The notes beneath the pieces are model-generated. The model was given only the letters and a program-made list of their open reading frames with translations, searched no databases and was not told the DNA's origin. The translations under genes and the position numbers were made by a program. Below, piece after piece: positions 19,907 to 30,410 of a stretch of DNA of 64,000 nucleotides (position 1 is its first letter; each line of letters starts with the position of its first letter). Source of the DNA: Gammaproteobacteria bacterium (GTDB lineage Bacteria; Pseudomonadota; Gammaproteobacteria; Pseudomonadales; Porticoccaceae). Location of the stretch: positions 248,001-312,000 of the forward strand of contig JAGPUW010000008.1 in the NCBI GenBank assembly GCA_018069465.1. The letters are read 5' to 3'.

Positions 19907-19997
19907 CACACGGCAACTTTGTTTCAGTACAAAATACGTTTGTGTTCAAAATAAGTATCCGCTTTCAAAGTAATCATCAGCACAAGAAACAACCACT

Positions 19998-21146
19998 ATG
20001 ACGGAAAACAGCGAGACATTATCGGCCACCTTGAAATTGGCCTGCGAGCTTATTAACAAGCCCTCGGTCTCGCCCCACGACGGTGGTTGCCAGGCGTTAA
20101 TGATTGCGCGCCTGCAAGCTATCGGATTTAGCATCCAGCGCCTGCCCTTTGCCGATGTCGATAATTTTTGGGCCGTAAAAGGCGAGTCCGGGCCGGTGCT
20201 GTGTTTTGCCGGGCACACCGATGTGGTGCCAACGGGCAAGCTTGAAGACTGGCAGCACCCACCCTTTGAAGCGCTAATTGCCGACGATATTTTATACGGT
20301 CGCGGTGCAGCCGATATGAAAGGGGCCTTGGCGGCAATGGTTACCGCCTGCGAGCGCTTTGTTAAAGAACAGCCCAATCACACCGGCCGCATTGCCTTTC
20401 TTATCACCAGCGATGAAGAGGGCCCGGCCATTAATGGCACCGTTAAAGTTGTCGACTGGCTGCGCGAGAAAAATGTCATTCCCGACTGGTGTGTTATCGG
20501 CGAACCATCGAGCCATCAACAACTGGGCGACATGGTAAAGAATGGCCGCCGAGGCTCCCTTAATGCCAGCCTCACTATTAAAGGCACCCAGGGACACATC
20601 GCCTACCCCCACATGGCCGACAACCCCATCCACCGCGCTGCACCCGCGCTGGCAGAATTAATGGCCCAACACTGGGATGAAGGTAATGACTTTTTCCCGG
20701 CGACCAGCTTTCAGGTCTCCAATATTAATGGCGGCACCGGCGCCACCAATGTTATTCCCGGTGATGTCTGCGTTGTTTTCAACTTTCGTTTTTCAACGCA
20801 AGTCACCGCGCCACAGTTGCAGGAAAGGGTCGAAACCATTCTAAAGCAACATCAATTGCGCTATGACATCGAGTGGAATTTAAGCGGCGAGCCCTTTATT
20901 ACCGAACCCGGAAATCTGGTAACAGCCGTTGTCGATAGCATTAAACAAGAGACCGGCCTCGATACAGAGTTGTCGACCAGTGGCGGTACCTCCGATGGTC
21001 GCTTTATCGCCAAACTGGGCACCCAGGTGATTGAGCTCGGTACACTTAACGACACTATTCACAAAGTCGATGAGCAGATCGTCGCCAGCGACCTCGATAA
21101 ACTGAGCAATATTTATCAGGGCATACTCAAAAATTTACTGAGTTAA
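19998..21146 (+). CDS. dapE: Succinyl-diaminopimelate desuccinylase DapE
   Basis: Di-zinc M20-family hydrolase releasing succinate from N-succinyl-LL-DAP. The 382 residues show the metal motifs [12 protein letters not shown] and [15 protein letters not shown], the catalytic Glu in [12 protein letters not shown], and the C-terminal ligand His in [13 protein letters not shown]. The domain order (catalytic, dimerisation, catalytic) and length match the family. It completes the dapC-dapD-dapE set in this segment. Confidence 0.96.
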   Translation: MTENSETLSATLKLACELINKPSVSPHDGGCQALMIARLQAIGFSIQRLPFADVDNFWAVKGESGPVLCFAGHTDVVPTGKLEDWQHPPFEALIADDILYGRGAADMKGALAAMVTACERFVKEQPNHTGRIAFLITSDEEGPAINGTVKVVDWLREKNVIPDWCVIGEPSSHQQLGDMVKNGRRGSLNASLTIKGTQGHIAYPHMADNPIHRAAPALAELMAQHWDEGNDFFPATSFQVSNINGGTGATNVIPGDVCVVFNFRFSTQVTAPQLQERVETILKQHQLRYDIEWNLSGEPFITEPGNLVTAVVDSIKQETGLDTELSTSGGTSDGRFIAKLGTQVIELGTLNDTIHKVDEQIVASDLDKLSNIYQGILKNLLS

Positions 21147-21212
21147 TAAGTTAGTAGGATTTTAATGCCTCCCCAGCACCGCGCATAAACAAAAAGTTAA
21201 ACGGGATAAACA

Positions 21213-22121
21213 TTGCAGGTATTTTTACTCTTTAGCGCCACGGTATTGATTTGGGGCTCCACCTGGATAGCCGTTAAACTTCACCTCGGGGTGGTCGACC
21301 CCAGTGTTTCGGCCTTTTATCGCAATGCCATTGCCGCACTGGTGCTCTTTGCCTGGTGCCGCTATAAAAACCTTTCCCTGAACTTTCCTCTGCGCGATCA
21401 TTTTGGATTTTTACTGCTGGGTTTTTTCCTGTTTTCCGGCAATTATTATCTGGTTTATCAAGCCACCGGCATGCTCACTAGCGGCCTGGTGGCCGTGGCG
21501 TTTTCAACCATCGTGTTTTTTAATATTTTTACCGGGCGCATTATTCTCGGCAATAAAACCCGCTTGCCAGCACTGCTCGGGGCACTGATCGGCGTCGGCG
21601 GCATCGCCCTGGTTTTTTCGGCAGAACTAAACGGTATCTCTTTTGCGGATGACAGCGTTCGCGGCTTGTTACTGGCCCTGCTCGCCACCTTCCTCGCCTC
21701 AATGGGCAGTATTACCGCGACATGGATGAGCACCCGCCGACAATTGCCGGTGGTGCAATACAATGCCTGGGGCATGTTCTACGGCTGCTGCCTGCTGTTT
21801 TTAGTCGCCTTGTTTAGTGGTAAAACGTTCGACTACGAATACACCCTGCAATATTCAGCCGCCCTACTTTATCTGGCTGTATTCGGCACGGCCCTGGGTT
21901 TTGGCTTTTACCTGCGCTTGCTCGAGCTGATCGGCCCCGATAAAGGCGGCTATACCTTCTTGATTTTCCCCATTGTGGCACTGCTAATATCGACCGTCTT
22001 CGAGTCCTATCAATGGACGCTAAACGCCTTTGCCGGACTCGGCCTAATCGCAGCAGGTAGTATTTTAGCGCTGCGTAGTAAGACACCCGCGCAAGTGGCT
22101 AGCGCGTCGAATAGCGATTAA
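21213..22121 (+). CDS. EamA/DMT-family transporter
   Basis: About 302 residues with ten hydrophobic segments in two EamA repeats (first about 1-130, second about 140-290), the layout of drug/metabolite exporters. The FLLFSATVLIWGSTWIAVK start is typical of the family. The substrate cannot be told from sequence; relatives export amino acids, their derivatives or other metabolites. The start is TTG at 21213, 67 bases after dapE, so it may be part of the same transcript. It converges with rsmJ. Confidence 0.85.
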   Translation: MQVFLLFSATVLIWGSTWIAVKLHLGVVDPSVSAFYRNAIAALVLFAWCRYKNLSLNFPLRDHFGFLLLGFFLFSGNYYLVYQATGMLTSGLVAVAFSTIVFFNIFTGRIILGNKTRLPALLGALIGVGGIALVFSAELNGISFADDSVRGLLLALLATFLASMGSITATWMSTRRQLPVVQYNAWGMFYGCCLLFLVALFSGKTFDYEYTLQYSAALLYLAVFGTALGFGFYLRLLELIGPDKGGYTFLIFPIVALLISTVFESYQWTLNAFAGLGLIAAGSILALRSKTPAQVASASNSD

Positions 22122-22139
22122 AAAAGATAAAGCGGGACA

Positions 22140-22967
22140 CTAGCCGGGCATTTTTTTCAGGGGGTAAATATCAAAGCGTGTCGATTTACCCTCAAAACAC
22201 AGCCCCGGTTGCACATCCCCCAGAGGTGGCGCATGGCGCGGCCGTTTTACCACCACCCGGTAGCGGGCTGTTGCCAGAGCCAGGGGTAACAAGCCAGCGG
22301 CATCGTCATCACTGCCTACCAGGTGATGAAAAAAAGCCATCGCCTTTTTAACCTTGGCCGTTTTGCCCCGCTCGGGAAACATCGGGTCGAGATAAATCAC
22401 ATCCGGCGCCTCCTGCTCAGCGAGTGCTGCCGCACAATCGAGGCTGTCACCCCGGTGGAGAAATAGCCGTTGGGCAATGGCCAATTCCTGCTCATCACCA
22501 CCGCAGCGCAAGCGCCGTAAACCATCGGCCAGCAGTGCGGCGACGATGGGCTGGCGCTCAAACATTGTCACCCGCGCTCCGGCCGTGGCCAGCACATAGC
22601 TGTCGCGGCCCAAGCCTGCGGTTAAATCCATCACCGAGGGTTTGTGCTTGTTGAGGCCGGTAGCCTTGAGAATCATCTGGTTTTTACCGCCACCGAAGAG
22701 GCGGCGATGGCGCAGTTCACCGGCAATAAAATCACAGCGGATATCGGCTGTTGAATTGTCCTGGCGTTTTTTCCGCTGCTTCGCGCTGCCCTGCGCCTGC
22801 TCGATACTGAGCTGGCGAAGTGAGAGCCCTGCACTGCCAAGCTGCAATTCAAAATCAGTAGCGGCCGGAGCGGGCTGATCACCTCTTAGCAGGGCTATGT
22901 GCAGGGAACTCGCCAATTCCTCGGCATCCGCCTGATAGCCCGTGTCGAACCTCAATACGACTCGCAA
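22140..22967 (-). CDS. rsmJ: 16S rRNA (guanine1516-N2)-methyltransferase RsmJ
   Basis: SAM-dependent methyltransferase modifying G1516 of 16S rRNA. The 275 residues contain the SAM motif MDLTAGLGRDSYVLA, the acidic FERQP loop and the catalytic-site motif VIYLDPMFPERGKTAKVKKA, all diagnostic of the RsmJ (YhiQ) family. The likely start is TTG at 22967 with an AGAGGG ribosome site about ten bases upstream. The gene converges with the EamA transporter, with 18 bases between the stops. Confidence 0.92.
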   Translation of the reverse strand: MRVVLRFDTGYQADAEELASSLHIALLRGDQPAPAATDFELQLGSAGLSLRQLSIEQAQGSAKQRKKRQDNSTADIRCDFIAGELRHRRLFGGGKNQMILKATGLNKHKPSVMDLTAGLGRDSYVLATAGARVTMFERQPIVAALLADGLRRLRCGGDEQELAIAQRLFLHRGDSLDCAAALAEQEAPDVIYLDPMFPERGKTAKVKKAMAFFHHLVGSDDDAAGLLPLALATARYRVVVKRPRHAPPLGDVQPGLCFEGKSTRFDIYPLKKMPG

Positions 22968-23029
22968 AGTCGGCGACCCTCTTTGTTAGTCGTATTGCGT
23001 TAAAGCCACAGCCCTTAAAACTTTAGCCC

Positions 23030-23677
23030 TTAAAACGACACCAGTTCAAGCTCAACCCGACGGTTAGTCTGGCGGCCCGCAGCGCTATCATTGCTGGCGA
23101 TGGGGTAACGCTTACCGTAACCCGTTGTCGAAACCCGACCCGACATCACGCCCTGACTAACCAGAAACTGACCAACACTCGCCGCACGCTGCTCTGACAG
23201 AGTTTGGTTATAACTATCACTGCCCGTAGAGTCGGTATGCCCGCCAATGCGAATATTGGTCTTGGTAAACTCTTTCAGGACCAGGGCAACTGACTCGAGT
23301 GTGCCGTAAAATTGCGACCTGACATCGTGGCGATCAACTTCAAAAGTAAGATGCCCGGGCATGACCAGACGAATATTATTGCCCTCACGAACCACACGCA
23401 CGCCAGTGCCTTCGAGTTTGGCACGTAGTGCAGCCTCCTGCTTGTCCATACTAGAACCTACACCGCCACCAATTGCAGCACCACCAACAGCACCAATCAG
23501 CGCACCTTTACCGCGATCCGACTTACTGGATACAGCCGCACCAATCAAAGCACCCGCAAGCGCACCAATACCCGCACCTTTTGCGGTATTGCTGGTTTTT
23601 TCTTCGCCCGTATAGGGGTCGGTTGACGTACAGGCAGCCAATACCAGCACAAAACAGAGAATTACTACTTTATTCAT
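23030..23677 (-). CDS. OmpA-family lipoprotein (YiaD-like)
   Basis: A 215-residue outer-membrane lipoprotein. The signal peptide ends in a lipobox (LVLAAC, Cys16). Residues about 33-75 form a glycine-zipper stretch with repeated GALIGA motifs. The C-terminal OmpA domain (about 105-215) has the peptidoglycan-binding motif IGGHTDSTGSDSYNQTLSEQ and a conserved NRRVEL end. It probably tethers outer membrane to the cell wall. It stands alone; a 12-bp direct repeat (AGCCCTTAAAAC at 23010 and 23025) follows its stop. Confidence 0.9.
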   Translation of the reverse strand: MNKVVILCFVLVLAACTSTDPYTGEEKTSNTAKGAGIGALAGALIGAAVSSKSDRGKGALIGAVGGAAIGGGVGSSMDKQEAALRAKLEGTGVRVVREGNNIRLVMPGHLTFEVDRHDVRSQFYGTLESVALVLKEFTKTNIRIGGHTDSTGSDSYNQTLSEQRAASVGQFLVSQGVMSGRVSTTGYGKRYPIASNDSAAGRQTNRRVELELVSF

Positions 23678-24038
23678 TGTTAATTCCTAAGCAAGTTAAA
23701 AAAATATTCGAGCATGTTATGCGCCTAAAATGGCGACGCTCTTACCTGAGCTCACAGTCATTTGGGGGCTAATAATAGAGACTCCGTAATCGCTATTAAA
23801 TTTCACGCCCCAATAATATGACAGTTTAGACCGACCCACTATTGAGGCACAAGCCATGCCGACAAAGCTTTAATAAGAAACGCCTTGCGGTTGGCTTTGG
23901 TTGACATAAACAGCAGGTCTGTTTTTTTTAGAGTACCGCTAAGCGCTTAAGGCAAGTATTGGCGGCACTATTTAGTCCCTTCATTTAGTCCCTTCATTTA
24001 ATCCCTTCATTTCACCCACTAGCTCTATAAACCTTGTT
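23678..24038. other. Intergenic region without a gene
   Basis: 361 bases between the OmpA-type lipoprotein (its upstream region) and the end of the antiporter gene. Apart from a 13-bp tandem repeat (separate entry) I see no gene, RNA or strong promoter in it. Confidence 0.6.
23971..24009. repeat. 13-bp tandem repeat, three copies
   Basis: Three head-to-tail copies of TTTAGTCCCTTCA (the third has A in place of G) followed by a partial TTTCACCC, 30 bases after the antiporter stop. It looks like slipped-strand expansion in non-coding DNA and could serve as a variable-number marker. Confidence 0.85.
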
Positions 24039-25271
24039 TTACTGCGGCCCCGTGAGTCGCCGCACCAGTGGCCCCAAACTAAGCCCCTGCACCAGAATGG
24101 AAAACACCACGACCACATAGGTGACGGTGAGCAATACATCGCGCATTTCACCACTGGGTAGCGACAGTGCCAGAGCCACAGAAATGCCACCGCGCAAACC
24201 GGCCCAGGTCAAAATACTCACGACACCGGGGGTAAAGCTGCGCCAGGGCCGCATCAATGTTATCGGCAGCCACACACTTATTAAGCGCACCAGGAGGATT
24301 AATGGAATGGCCAGCACACCCGCCAATAGATAGCTCTGTTGTAGGGATATCACCAGCACTTCAAGACCGATCAATACAAAAAGCACGGCGTTGAGCACCT
24401 CATCAACCAGCTCCCAGAAGGTGTCGAGGTGTTCGCGAGTCTTCGCAGACATGGCCACGCTGCGCCCGTGATTGCCAATAAGTAGACCGGCAACAACAAT
24501 GGCAATGGGGGCTGACAAGTGCAGGTGTTCAGCGGCTGCGTAACCGCCAGTGACCAGTGCCAGGGTGATGAGCACTTCTACCTGATAGTTATCGACCCGC
24601 TTGAGCATGAAGAAAGCGAGGCCACCGCTGAGCAGTCCAAACACGAGTCCGCCAATGGCCTCCTTAAAAAACAGTGTGGCTACCGATGCGGCACTGACTT
24701 CAGCCTCACCGGCGGCGATATCCGCCAGCACTAAAAACACCACAACGGCGACACCGTCATTAAAAAGTGATTCGCCGGTAATTTTTGTTTCCAGTGTTTT
24801 TGGTGCCCCGGCGCTTTTGAGAATACCCAACACGGCGATGGGGTCGGTGGGGGATATTAAAGAGCCGAACAACAAGCAATAAATAAACGGGACTTCTATA
24901 TTGAGCCAGGCAAATAAATAATAAACACCGCCACCGATTAAAAAAGTGGCGCCGACAACGCCGACGGTCGACAAAATACCGATCACCCAACGCTGCTGGG
25001 CGAGGTCATTAAGGTTGACGTGCAGAGCACCGGCGAAGAGCAGGAAGCTCAGCATGCCGTGGAGCAGGGTTTGGTCAAAGTCGATACTCGCCAGCATCTG
25101 CTCGGCCTGCTGTTCCAGGCCACCAAACAGGGGCAGTTGCAGCACCAACGACATTAACAGGGCACTGAGCATTAAACCGATGGCGGTGGGCAGCTTCAAG
25201 ACACGATAATTGAGCCAGCTGAACACCGCCGAAAGGCTGATAAGAATGGCGATAATATCGAATAGACGCAT
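24039..25271 (-). CDS. CPA1-family sodium (or potassium)/proton antiporter
   Basis: A 410-residue inner-membrane protein with about 12 hydrophobic segments. The motif GESLFNDGVAVVVFLVLADI is the conserved CPA1/NhaP ion-binding helix with the essential Asp, and SPTDPIAVLGILKSAGAP is the second family signature. It exchanges protons for sodium or potassium in pH and salt homeostasis; specificity cannot be read here. There is no C-terminal TrkA or cyclic-nucleotide domain. It is 24 bases after tex and may be co-transcribed with it. Confidence 0.9.
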   Translation of the reverse strand: MRLFDIIAILISLSAVFSWLNYRVLKLPTAIGLMLSALLMSLVLQLPLFGGLEQQAEQMLASIDFDQTLLHGMLSFLLFAGALHVNLNDLAQQRWVIGILSTVGVVGATFLIGGGVYYLFAWLNIEVPFIYCLLFGSLISPTDPIAVLGILKSAGAPKTLETKITGESLFNDGVAVVVFLVLADIAAGEAEVSAASVATLFFKEAIGGLVFGLLSGGLAFFMLKRVDNYQVEVLITLALVTGGYAAAEHLHLSAPIAIVVAGLLIGNHGRSVAMSAKTREHLDTFWELVDEVLNAVLFVLIGLEVLVISLQQSYLLAGVLAIPLILLVRLISVWLPITLMRPWRSFTPGVVSILTWAGLRGGISVALALSLPSGEMRDVLLTVTYVVVVFSILVQGLSLGPLVRRLTGPQ

Positions 25272-25295
25272 AGTGAATTATTCGCTAATTAAAAT

Positions 25296-27668
25296 TTATT
25301 TTTTGTTTTTTAATGCCTGCTGCAACAGCGCACCCATACTACCCACTTTGGCTTTCCCCCCGCTCTCAGCCGCCTGCTGTTTCTGCCCGGGCTTGCGCTG
25401 GCCGCTGTGTTTTTGCCCCGCCGCTTTTGCTCGTTTTGGGCGGCGCGCTTCGCCATCGTCACTTTGCTGATCCGGCAATTCATCGTCAAGGCGCATAGTT
25501 AGGCCGATACGGTTGCGCTTCACATCGACCTCCATCACTTTCACTTTCACCACGTCACCGGCTTTGACCACTTCTCTTGGGTCTTTTACAAAACGATTCG
25601 ACAAGGCAGAAATATGCACCAGTCCATCCTGATGTACGCCGATGTCGACGAAGGCACCAAAGTTGGTGACATTGGTAATCGCCCCTTCCAGCACCATGCC
25701 CGCTTCGAGGTGGCTGATCTTTTCCACACCCTCCTGAAACTGCGCCGCTTTAAATTCGGGGCGCGGATCGCGACCGGGCTTGTCGAGTTCGCCGATAATA
25801 TCGTTCACCGTGGGCAGGCCGAATTGTTCGTTGACATAATCCGCCGCTTTAACACTGCGCAGAAAGGTCGTATTGCCAATCAGACTGCCCATTTCGAGGC
25901 TATTGCGTTGGGCAATTTGCTCGACCACCGCGTAGGACTCGGGGTGGACGGCAGAGGCGTCCAGTGGATTGCTGCCATTGGCGATGCGCAAAAACCCCGC
26001 CGCCTGTTCGTAGGTTTTGGCACCGAGGCGCGGCACCGCTTTGAGCCCATCGCGGCTGTTAAAAGCCCCGTTGCTATCGCGAAATTCGACGATATTGTTG
26101 GCGATACTTTGACTTAAACCCGAGACCCGAGCCAGCAGTGGCGCCGACGCGGTATTCACCTCAACGCCGACGGCATTCACACAGTCCTCAACCACTACAT
26201 CGAGGGAGCGGGCCAGTTGAAATTGCGACACGTCGTGTTGGTACTGGCCAACACCAATCGACTTGGGATCAATTTTTACCAGCTCGGCCAATGGGTCCTG
26301 TAGGCGTCGAGCGATGGAAATAGCACCGCGAATCGTCACGTCGAGATCGGGGAATTCCTGGGCCGCAAACTCGCTGGCCGAATAAATAGAGGCACCTGCC
26401 TCATTTACCATCACGCTTTGCACTGTTAATTGCTTGTGGGTTTTGAGTACATCTTTGACAAATTTTTCCGTTTCACGGGAGCCGGTGCCATTGCCGATAG
26501 CAATTAAACCGACCTTATGTTTTTCACACAGTTGCACCAGCACCGCTTCGGCTTCACGCAAACGCTTTTGCGGTGGTGTGGGGAAAATGGCGCAGTGGTC
26601 CAGCACCTTGCCGGTGGCATCGACAACGGCGAGTTTTACGCCGGTGCGCAAACCGGGGTCTAAACCAATTGTCGCCTTTTGACCGGCGGGTGCGGCCAGC
26701 AAAAGGTCTTTCAAATTATCGGCAAAAACCTGGATCGCACCCTCCTCTGCACGCTCGCGAATTTCACCCAGCAAGTCCGTTTCGAGGTGGGTTAATAATT
26801 TCACCCGCCAGGTCCAGCGCACCACTTCATTTAACCAGCGGTCGGCGGCGCGGCCCTCGTCGCTAATGCCCCAAAAGCTGGCGACCATGCCCTCGCAGGG
26901 ATGGGCAACTTTTGCCGAGCCGGCCTCCTCCCCATCACCCACGGTGATGGCAATGCTGAGCACGCCTTCATTGCGGCCCCGGAAAATCGCCAGGGCCCGG
27001 TGGGAGGGAATCGTGCTCAGCGGCTCATCGTATTCAAAATAATCGCGAAACTTCGCGCCTTCATTGTCTTTACCTTCAATCAAACGGGCGCTGGCCTGCC
27101 CCTCGTCTTTAAGAAACGTGCGCAATTGACCGAGCAATTGTGCATTCTCGGCAAATTTTTCCATCAGAATGAATTTGGCACCGTCGAGAGCGGCTTTTAC
27201 ATCGGTGATTTTCTTGCCTTCTTCACTGTCACCATTGAGGTACTTTTGCGCTTCGTCTTCCGGGTTCAGGCTCGGTTCGGCTAACAAGGCCTCGGCCAGT
27301 GGTTCGAGTCCCGCCTCGCGAGCAATCTGACCCTTGGTACGACGCTTCACTTTATAGGGCAGGTAGAGATCTTCGAGACGAGTTTTGGTAGCGGCCAGCG
27401 CTATCGCCTGTGCCAGCTCAGCAGTCAACTTACCCTGCTCATCAATACTTTTGAGAATGGCCTCGCGGCGCTCTTCCATTTCACGCAGATAACGCAAACG
27501 CTCTTCCAGAGTGCGCAGCTGTCCATCGTCGAGACCGCCGGTCACCTCTTTGCGATAACGGGCAATAAAGGGCACCGTGGCACCTCCGTCGAGCATTTCA
27601 ATCGCCGCGACGGCCTGGGCTAGTTTGGCACCAATCTCGTCGGCGATGCGCTGCGCAATACTCTCCAT
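25296..27668 (-). CDS. tex: Tex-family RNA-binding transcription accessory protein
   Basis: Conserved nucleic-acid-binding protein (homologous to the Spt6 core) with roles in transcription and stress tolerance. About 790 residues: N-terminal helical Tex domain ([10 protein letters not shown]-type motif, here [20 protein letters not shown]), YqgF/RNase H-like domain ([18 protein letters not shown], about 335-470), helix-hairpin-helix region, and S1 domain (about 650-720, [20 protein letters not shown]). The last 60 residues are a Lys/Gln-rich basic tail. The ATG at 27668 is preferred over a GTG four codons earlier. Confidence 0.95.
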   Translation of the reverse strand: MESIAQRIADEIGAKLAQAVAAIEMLDGGATVPFIARYRKEVTGGLDDGQLRTLEERLRYLREMEERREAILKSIDEQGKLTAELAQAIALAATKTRLEDLYLPYKVKRRTKGQIAREAGLEPLAEALLAEPSLNPEDEAQKYLNGDSEEGKKITDVKAALDGAKFILMEKFAENAQLLGQLRTFLKDEGQASARLIEGKDNEGAKFRDYFEYDEPLSTIPSHRALAIFRGRNEGVLSIAITVGDGEEAGSAKVAHPCEGMVASFWGISDEGRAADRWLNEVVRWTWRVKLLTHLETDLLGEIRERAEEGAIQVFADNLKDLLLAAPAGQKATIGLDPGLRTGVKLAVVDATGKVLDHCAIFPTPPQKRLREAEAVLVQLCEKHKVGLIAIGNGTGSRETEKFVKDVLKTHKQLTVQSVMVNEAGASIYSASEFAAQEFPDLDVTIRGAISIARRLQDPLAELVKIDPKSIGVGQYQHDVSQFQLARSLDVVVEDCVNAVGVEVNTASAPLLARVSGLSQSIANNIVEFRDSNGAFNSRDGLKAVPRLGAKTYEQAAGFLRIANGSNPLDASAVHPESYAVVEQIAQRNSLEMGSLIGNTTFLRSVKAADYVNEQFGLPTVNDIIGELDKPGRDPRPEFKAAQFQEGVEKISHLEAGMVLEGAITNVTNFGAFVDIGVHQDGLVHISALSNRFVKDPREVVKAGDVVKVKVMEVDVKRNRIGLTMRLDDELPDQQSDDGEARRPKRAKAAGQKHSGQRKPGQKQQAAESGGKAKVGSMGALLQQALKNKK

Positions 27669-28126
27669 ACACTTATTCACTCTCAGTCTATTTGGCTTTA
27701 TTCGGGATGCTATCGTTGTTCTGGGGTTGCTCTGTGTATTGTTCTTGCCCCAGCGTGGCCCACTACGTCGAGTAAGCCCCTGCGGGCGGCTATTATGGGT
27801 ACTCGCGCCGCATAAAACAGCACTATTGTGCCGCTATTACGGTTTTTCTGTACATGGCCACGATAATCCCCACACGCTAAAGAAACACCCGATGTCAATA
27901 ACTTAGCTCTGACAGCAAAGGTCTGGGCAGGCCGCACATTCAGCCAATAAATACCGAATATAGAAATTATTGATTTAATTTATTAGGCCACTTTCGCTAC
28001 TATGCACTGCGTTAGAAAACATCAGTAGTTAAGCGGGCCTGGCACCGGACCGGATTACAGGTAAGGCGCCAAAGTTCAACTAAGCTGCTACTTCACAATC
28101 CACCTTATTTTAAGGAGTCACTGACC
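27669..28126. other. Divergent tex/aceA intergenic region
   Basis: 458 bases with no gene. The aceA-proximal part (27955-28010) is AT-rich and has a TACTAT hexamer at 27998-28003 with TTAATT 17 bases upstream as a possible but weak sigma-70 promoter for aceA. A clear ribosome site AAGGAGT precedes the aceA ATG. No glyoxylate-regulator operator could be recognised by eye. Confidence 0.5.
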
Positions 28127-29716
28127 ATGTCATTTTCATCAGACATAGACGCTGCTGCCAGCTTAATTAAAGAGCAAGGTAGTGCATGGAACGCCATCAG
28201 CCCTGAGTATGTCGCTCGTATGCGCGCCCAGAACCGTTTCCAAACTGGCCTCGATATCGCCAAATACACTGCCGGCATCATGCGCAAAGATATGGCCGAG
28301 TACGACGCTGACTCCGCAAGCTACACCCAGTCACTGGGCTGCTGGCACGGTTTTATCGGCCAACAGAAAATGATCGCCATCAAGAAGCACCTTGAGACGA
28401 CTAGCAAGCGCTACCTCTACCTGTCTGGCTGGATGGTTGCCGCTCTGCGTTCTGACTTCGGCCCTTTACCCGATCAGTCTATGCACGAGAAAACATCTGT
28501 TTCCGGATTGATTGAAGAGCTCTATACCTTCCTGCGCCAGGCTGATGCCCGCGAGCTGGGCGGCTTGTTCCGCGAAATCGACGCTGCCCGCGAAGCCGGC
28601 GATAGCGCTTTGGAAGCCGAGATTCAAGCCAAGATAGACAACCACGAAACTCACGTGGTGCCGATTATTGCCGACATCGACGCCGGTTTCGGTAACGAAG
28701 AAGCCACTTACCTGCTGGCCAAGAAAATGATCGAAGCCGGTGCCTGCTGCATCCAGCTGGAGAATCAGGTTTCCGATGCCAAGCAATGCGGCCACCAGGA
28801 CGGCAAAGTTACCGTTCCCCACGAAGACTTCGTCGCCAAGATCAATGCCGTACGTTACGCCTTCCTTGAGCTGGGTGTTGACGATGGCGTTATCGTTGCG
28901 CGCACTGACTCACTGGGTGCTGGCCTGACGCAAAAGATCCCCGTATCAACTGCTCCCGGCGACCTGGCCGAGCAGTACAACGCCTTCCTCGAAGTCGAAG
29001 AAGTCACTGCCGACGACCTGGGTAACGGCGACCTCGTTCTCAAACAAGACGGCAAGCTGGTTCGCCCCGTGCGTCTGCCCAATGGCCTGATGCGCTTTAA
29101 ACCCGGTACTGGCGAAGCGCGTTGCGTACTCGACAGCATCGTTTCACTGCAAAGTGGTGCCGACCTGCTGTGGATCGAAACTGAGAAGCCCCACGTTGGC
29201 CAAATTGGTGCCATGGTTGATGAAATCCGCAAGGTCGTCCCCAACGCCAAGCTGGTTTACAATAACTCACCTTCGTTCAACTGGACGCTTAACTTTCGCC
29301 AGCAAGTCTTCGACACCTGGGCAGAAGCGGGTAAAGATGTTTCAGCCTACACCCGCGATGATCTGATGGCCGAAAGCTACGATGCGACTGAGCTGGCCAT
29401 TGTTGCCGATGAAAAAATCCGCACCTTCCAGGCTGACTCCGCTCGCGAAGCCGGTATATTCCACCACCTCATCACCCTGCCGACTTACCACACAGCCGCA
29501 CTGTCTACCGACAATCTGGCCAAAGAGTACTTCGGCGACCAGGGCATGCTCGGTTATGTTGCCGGCGTTCAGCGCAAAGAAATCCGTCAGGGTATCGCCT
29601 GCGTTAAGCACCAAAACATGGCGGGCTCTGACATGGGCGACGCCCACAAAGAGTACTTCTCAGGTGATCAAGCCCTGAAAGCCTCGGGTAAAGACAACAC
29701 CATGAATCAGTTTTAA
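28127..29716 (+). CDS. aceA: Isocitrate lyase, long (529-residue) type
   Basis: Splits isocitrate into glyoxylate and succinate, the entry to the glyoxylate bypass used on acetate and fatty acids. The 529 residues are of the Pseudomonas/Acinetobacter type, longer than E. coli AceA (434). The active-site loop is KQCGH (Lys219-His223, catalytic Cys221), and PIIADIDAGFGNEEATYLLA supplies metal ligands. It has its own strong terminator. A second, diverged copy of its last 37 codons lies 830 bases downstream. Malate synthase is not in this window. Confidence 0.96.
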   Translation: MSFSSDIDAAASLIKEQGSAWNAISPEYVARMRAQNRFQTGLDIAKYTAGIMRKDMAEYDADSASYTQSLGCWHGFIGQQKMIAIKKHLETTSKRYLYLSGWMVAALRSDFGPLPDQSMHEKTSVSGLIEELYTFLRQADARELGGLFREIDAAREAGDSALEAEIQAKIDNHETHVVPIIADIDAGFGNEEATYLLAKKMIEAGACCIQLENQVSDAKQCGHQDGKVTVPHEDFVAKINAVRYAFLELGVDDGVIVARTDSLGAGLTQKIPVSTAPGDLAEQYNAFLEVEEVTADDLGNGDLVLKQDGKLVRPVRLPNGLMRFKPGTGEARCVLDSIVSLQSGADLLWIETEKPHVGQIGAMVDEIRKVVPNAKLVYNNSPSFNWTLNFRQQVFDTWAEAGKDVSAYTRDDLMAESYDATELAIVADEKIRTFQADSAREAGIFHHLITLPTYHTAALSTDNLAKEYFGDQGMLGYVAGVQRKEIRQGIACVKHQNMAGSDMGDAHKEYFSGDQALKASGKDNTMNQF

Positions 29717-29768
29717 GCGTATAAAACTGACAGCATAAAAAACCCCGCTGGTGACAGCGGGGTTTTTT
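29699..29768. repeat. 70-bp direct repeat, aceA-proximal copy
   Basis: Covers the last five sense codons and stop of aceA, the 3' UTR and the terminator. It recurs at 30530-30601 with only one added A and one added T, in the runs flanking the stem. The two copies bracket the higBA module. Confidence 0.95.
29737..29768. terminator. Bidirectional intrinsic terminator after aceA
   Basis: Perfect stem CCCCGCTG-GTGA-CAGCGGGG flanked by A6 and T6, 20 bases after the aceA stop. Because both flanks suit U-tract termination it can end aceA on the plus strand and higBA, arriving from the other side, on the minus strand. Confidence 0.95.
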
Positions 29769-29812
29769 ATTGCAGGGTGATTATCATTTGCTTAATTCAC
29801 ATAACACCTACT

Positions 29813-30100
29813 TTAATGTAACTGTGAGAACACTTCAGGGTGTTGCTCGGCGATACGCAACAACGCGATGGCCGGCCCCTGAGGGCATCGGCGACCTTGC
29901 TCCCAATCTTGCAGAGTTCTCATACTCACACCAAGCAGACCTGCAAAGGCCGACTGCGATAGGTTCAATTTAGCCCGTATAACTTTGGGTGTGGATGGTG
30001 CACAAAGCTCCGTAGTACGAAGTTTCAACTCTCCACTTTTAAATTTCTTAATTTCACCCAGACCCTCCAGAATTTCCACACCAATATCTCGATTAATCAT
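29813..30100 (-). CDS. HigA-type antitoxin (helix-turn-helix)
   Basis: A 95-residue XRE/HTH_3 protein. The DNA-binding domain spans about residues 37-85 (KVIRAKLNLSQSAFAGLLGV, then MRTLQDWEQGRR). It is expected to bind and neutralise the HigB-like toxin encoded just upstream and to repress the shared promoter. Its start overlaps the toxin gene by eight bases. The toxin-first order is the higBA arrangement; a NadS-like name is an alternative for this antitoxin family. Confidence 0.88.
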   Translation of the reverse strand: MINRDIGVEILEGLGEIKKFKSGELKLRTTELCAPSTPKVIRAKLNLSQSAFAGLLGVSMRTLQDWEQGRRCPQGPAIALLRIAEQHPEVFSQLH

Positions 30101-30404
30101 GGCTTATAGCCTCCGCAATTTGCTTTAGTAATTGACCCGAAATTGTCGCCCTTTCAGACTTGCTGAAAATAGTCAGCATCCAAATCTCATAATCTGCCTT
30201 TTTCCAGTAATACATCACTCGAACACCACCGCTTTTACCTTTACCCTGAGCTGCCCAGCGGATCTTCCTTACCCCTCCAGAGGCCCTGACAATATCACCA
30301 GCATCTGGCTTCTGTAGTAAATAGGACTGCAAACCACGATAATCCTCATCAGAAAGGTAAGATGACAAAAGCTTGGTAAAGAGCGTTGTTTCGATAAAGA
30401 CCAT
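30093..30404 (-). CDS. HigB/RelE-type toxin
   Basis: A 103-residue RelE-superfamily toxin expected to cut mRNA on the ribosome. The start MVFIETTLFTKLLSSYLSDE, the GGVRKIRWAAQGKGKSGGVR core and the MYYW strand are typical of the HigB-2 group (PF05015/PF06296-like). The ATG at 30404 fits the family N-terminus. There is no ribosome site upstream: only six bases separate this ATG from a good -10 box, so the mRNA would be leaderless. It overlaps the antitoxin gene by eight bases. Confidence 0.88.
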   Translation of the reverse strand: MVFIETTLFTKLLSSYLSDEDYRGLQSYLLQKPDAGDIVRASGGVRKIRWAAQGKGKSGGVRVMYYWKKADYEIWMLTIFSKSERATISGQLLKQIAEAISHD

Positions 30405-30410
30405 AAAAAG

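Noticed and set aside
23971-24009. Tandem repeat as a CRISPR array remnant
   Set aside because: The units abut with no spacers and no cas genes are near.
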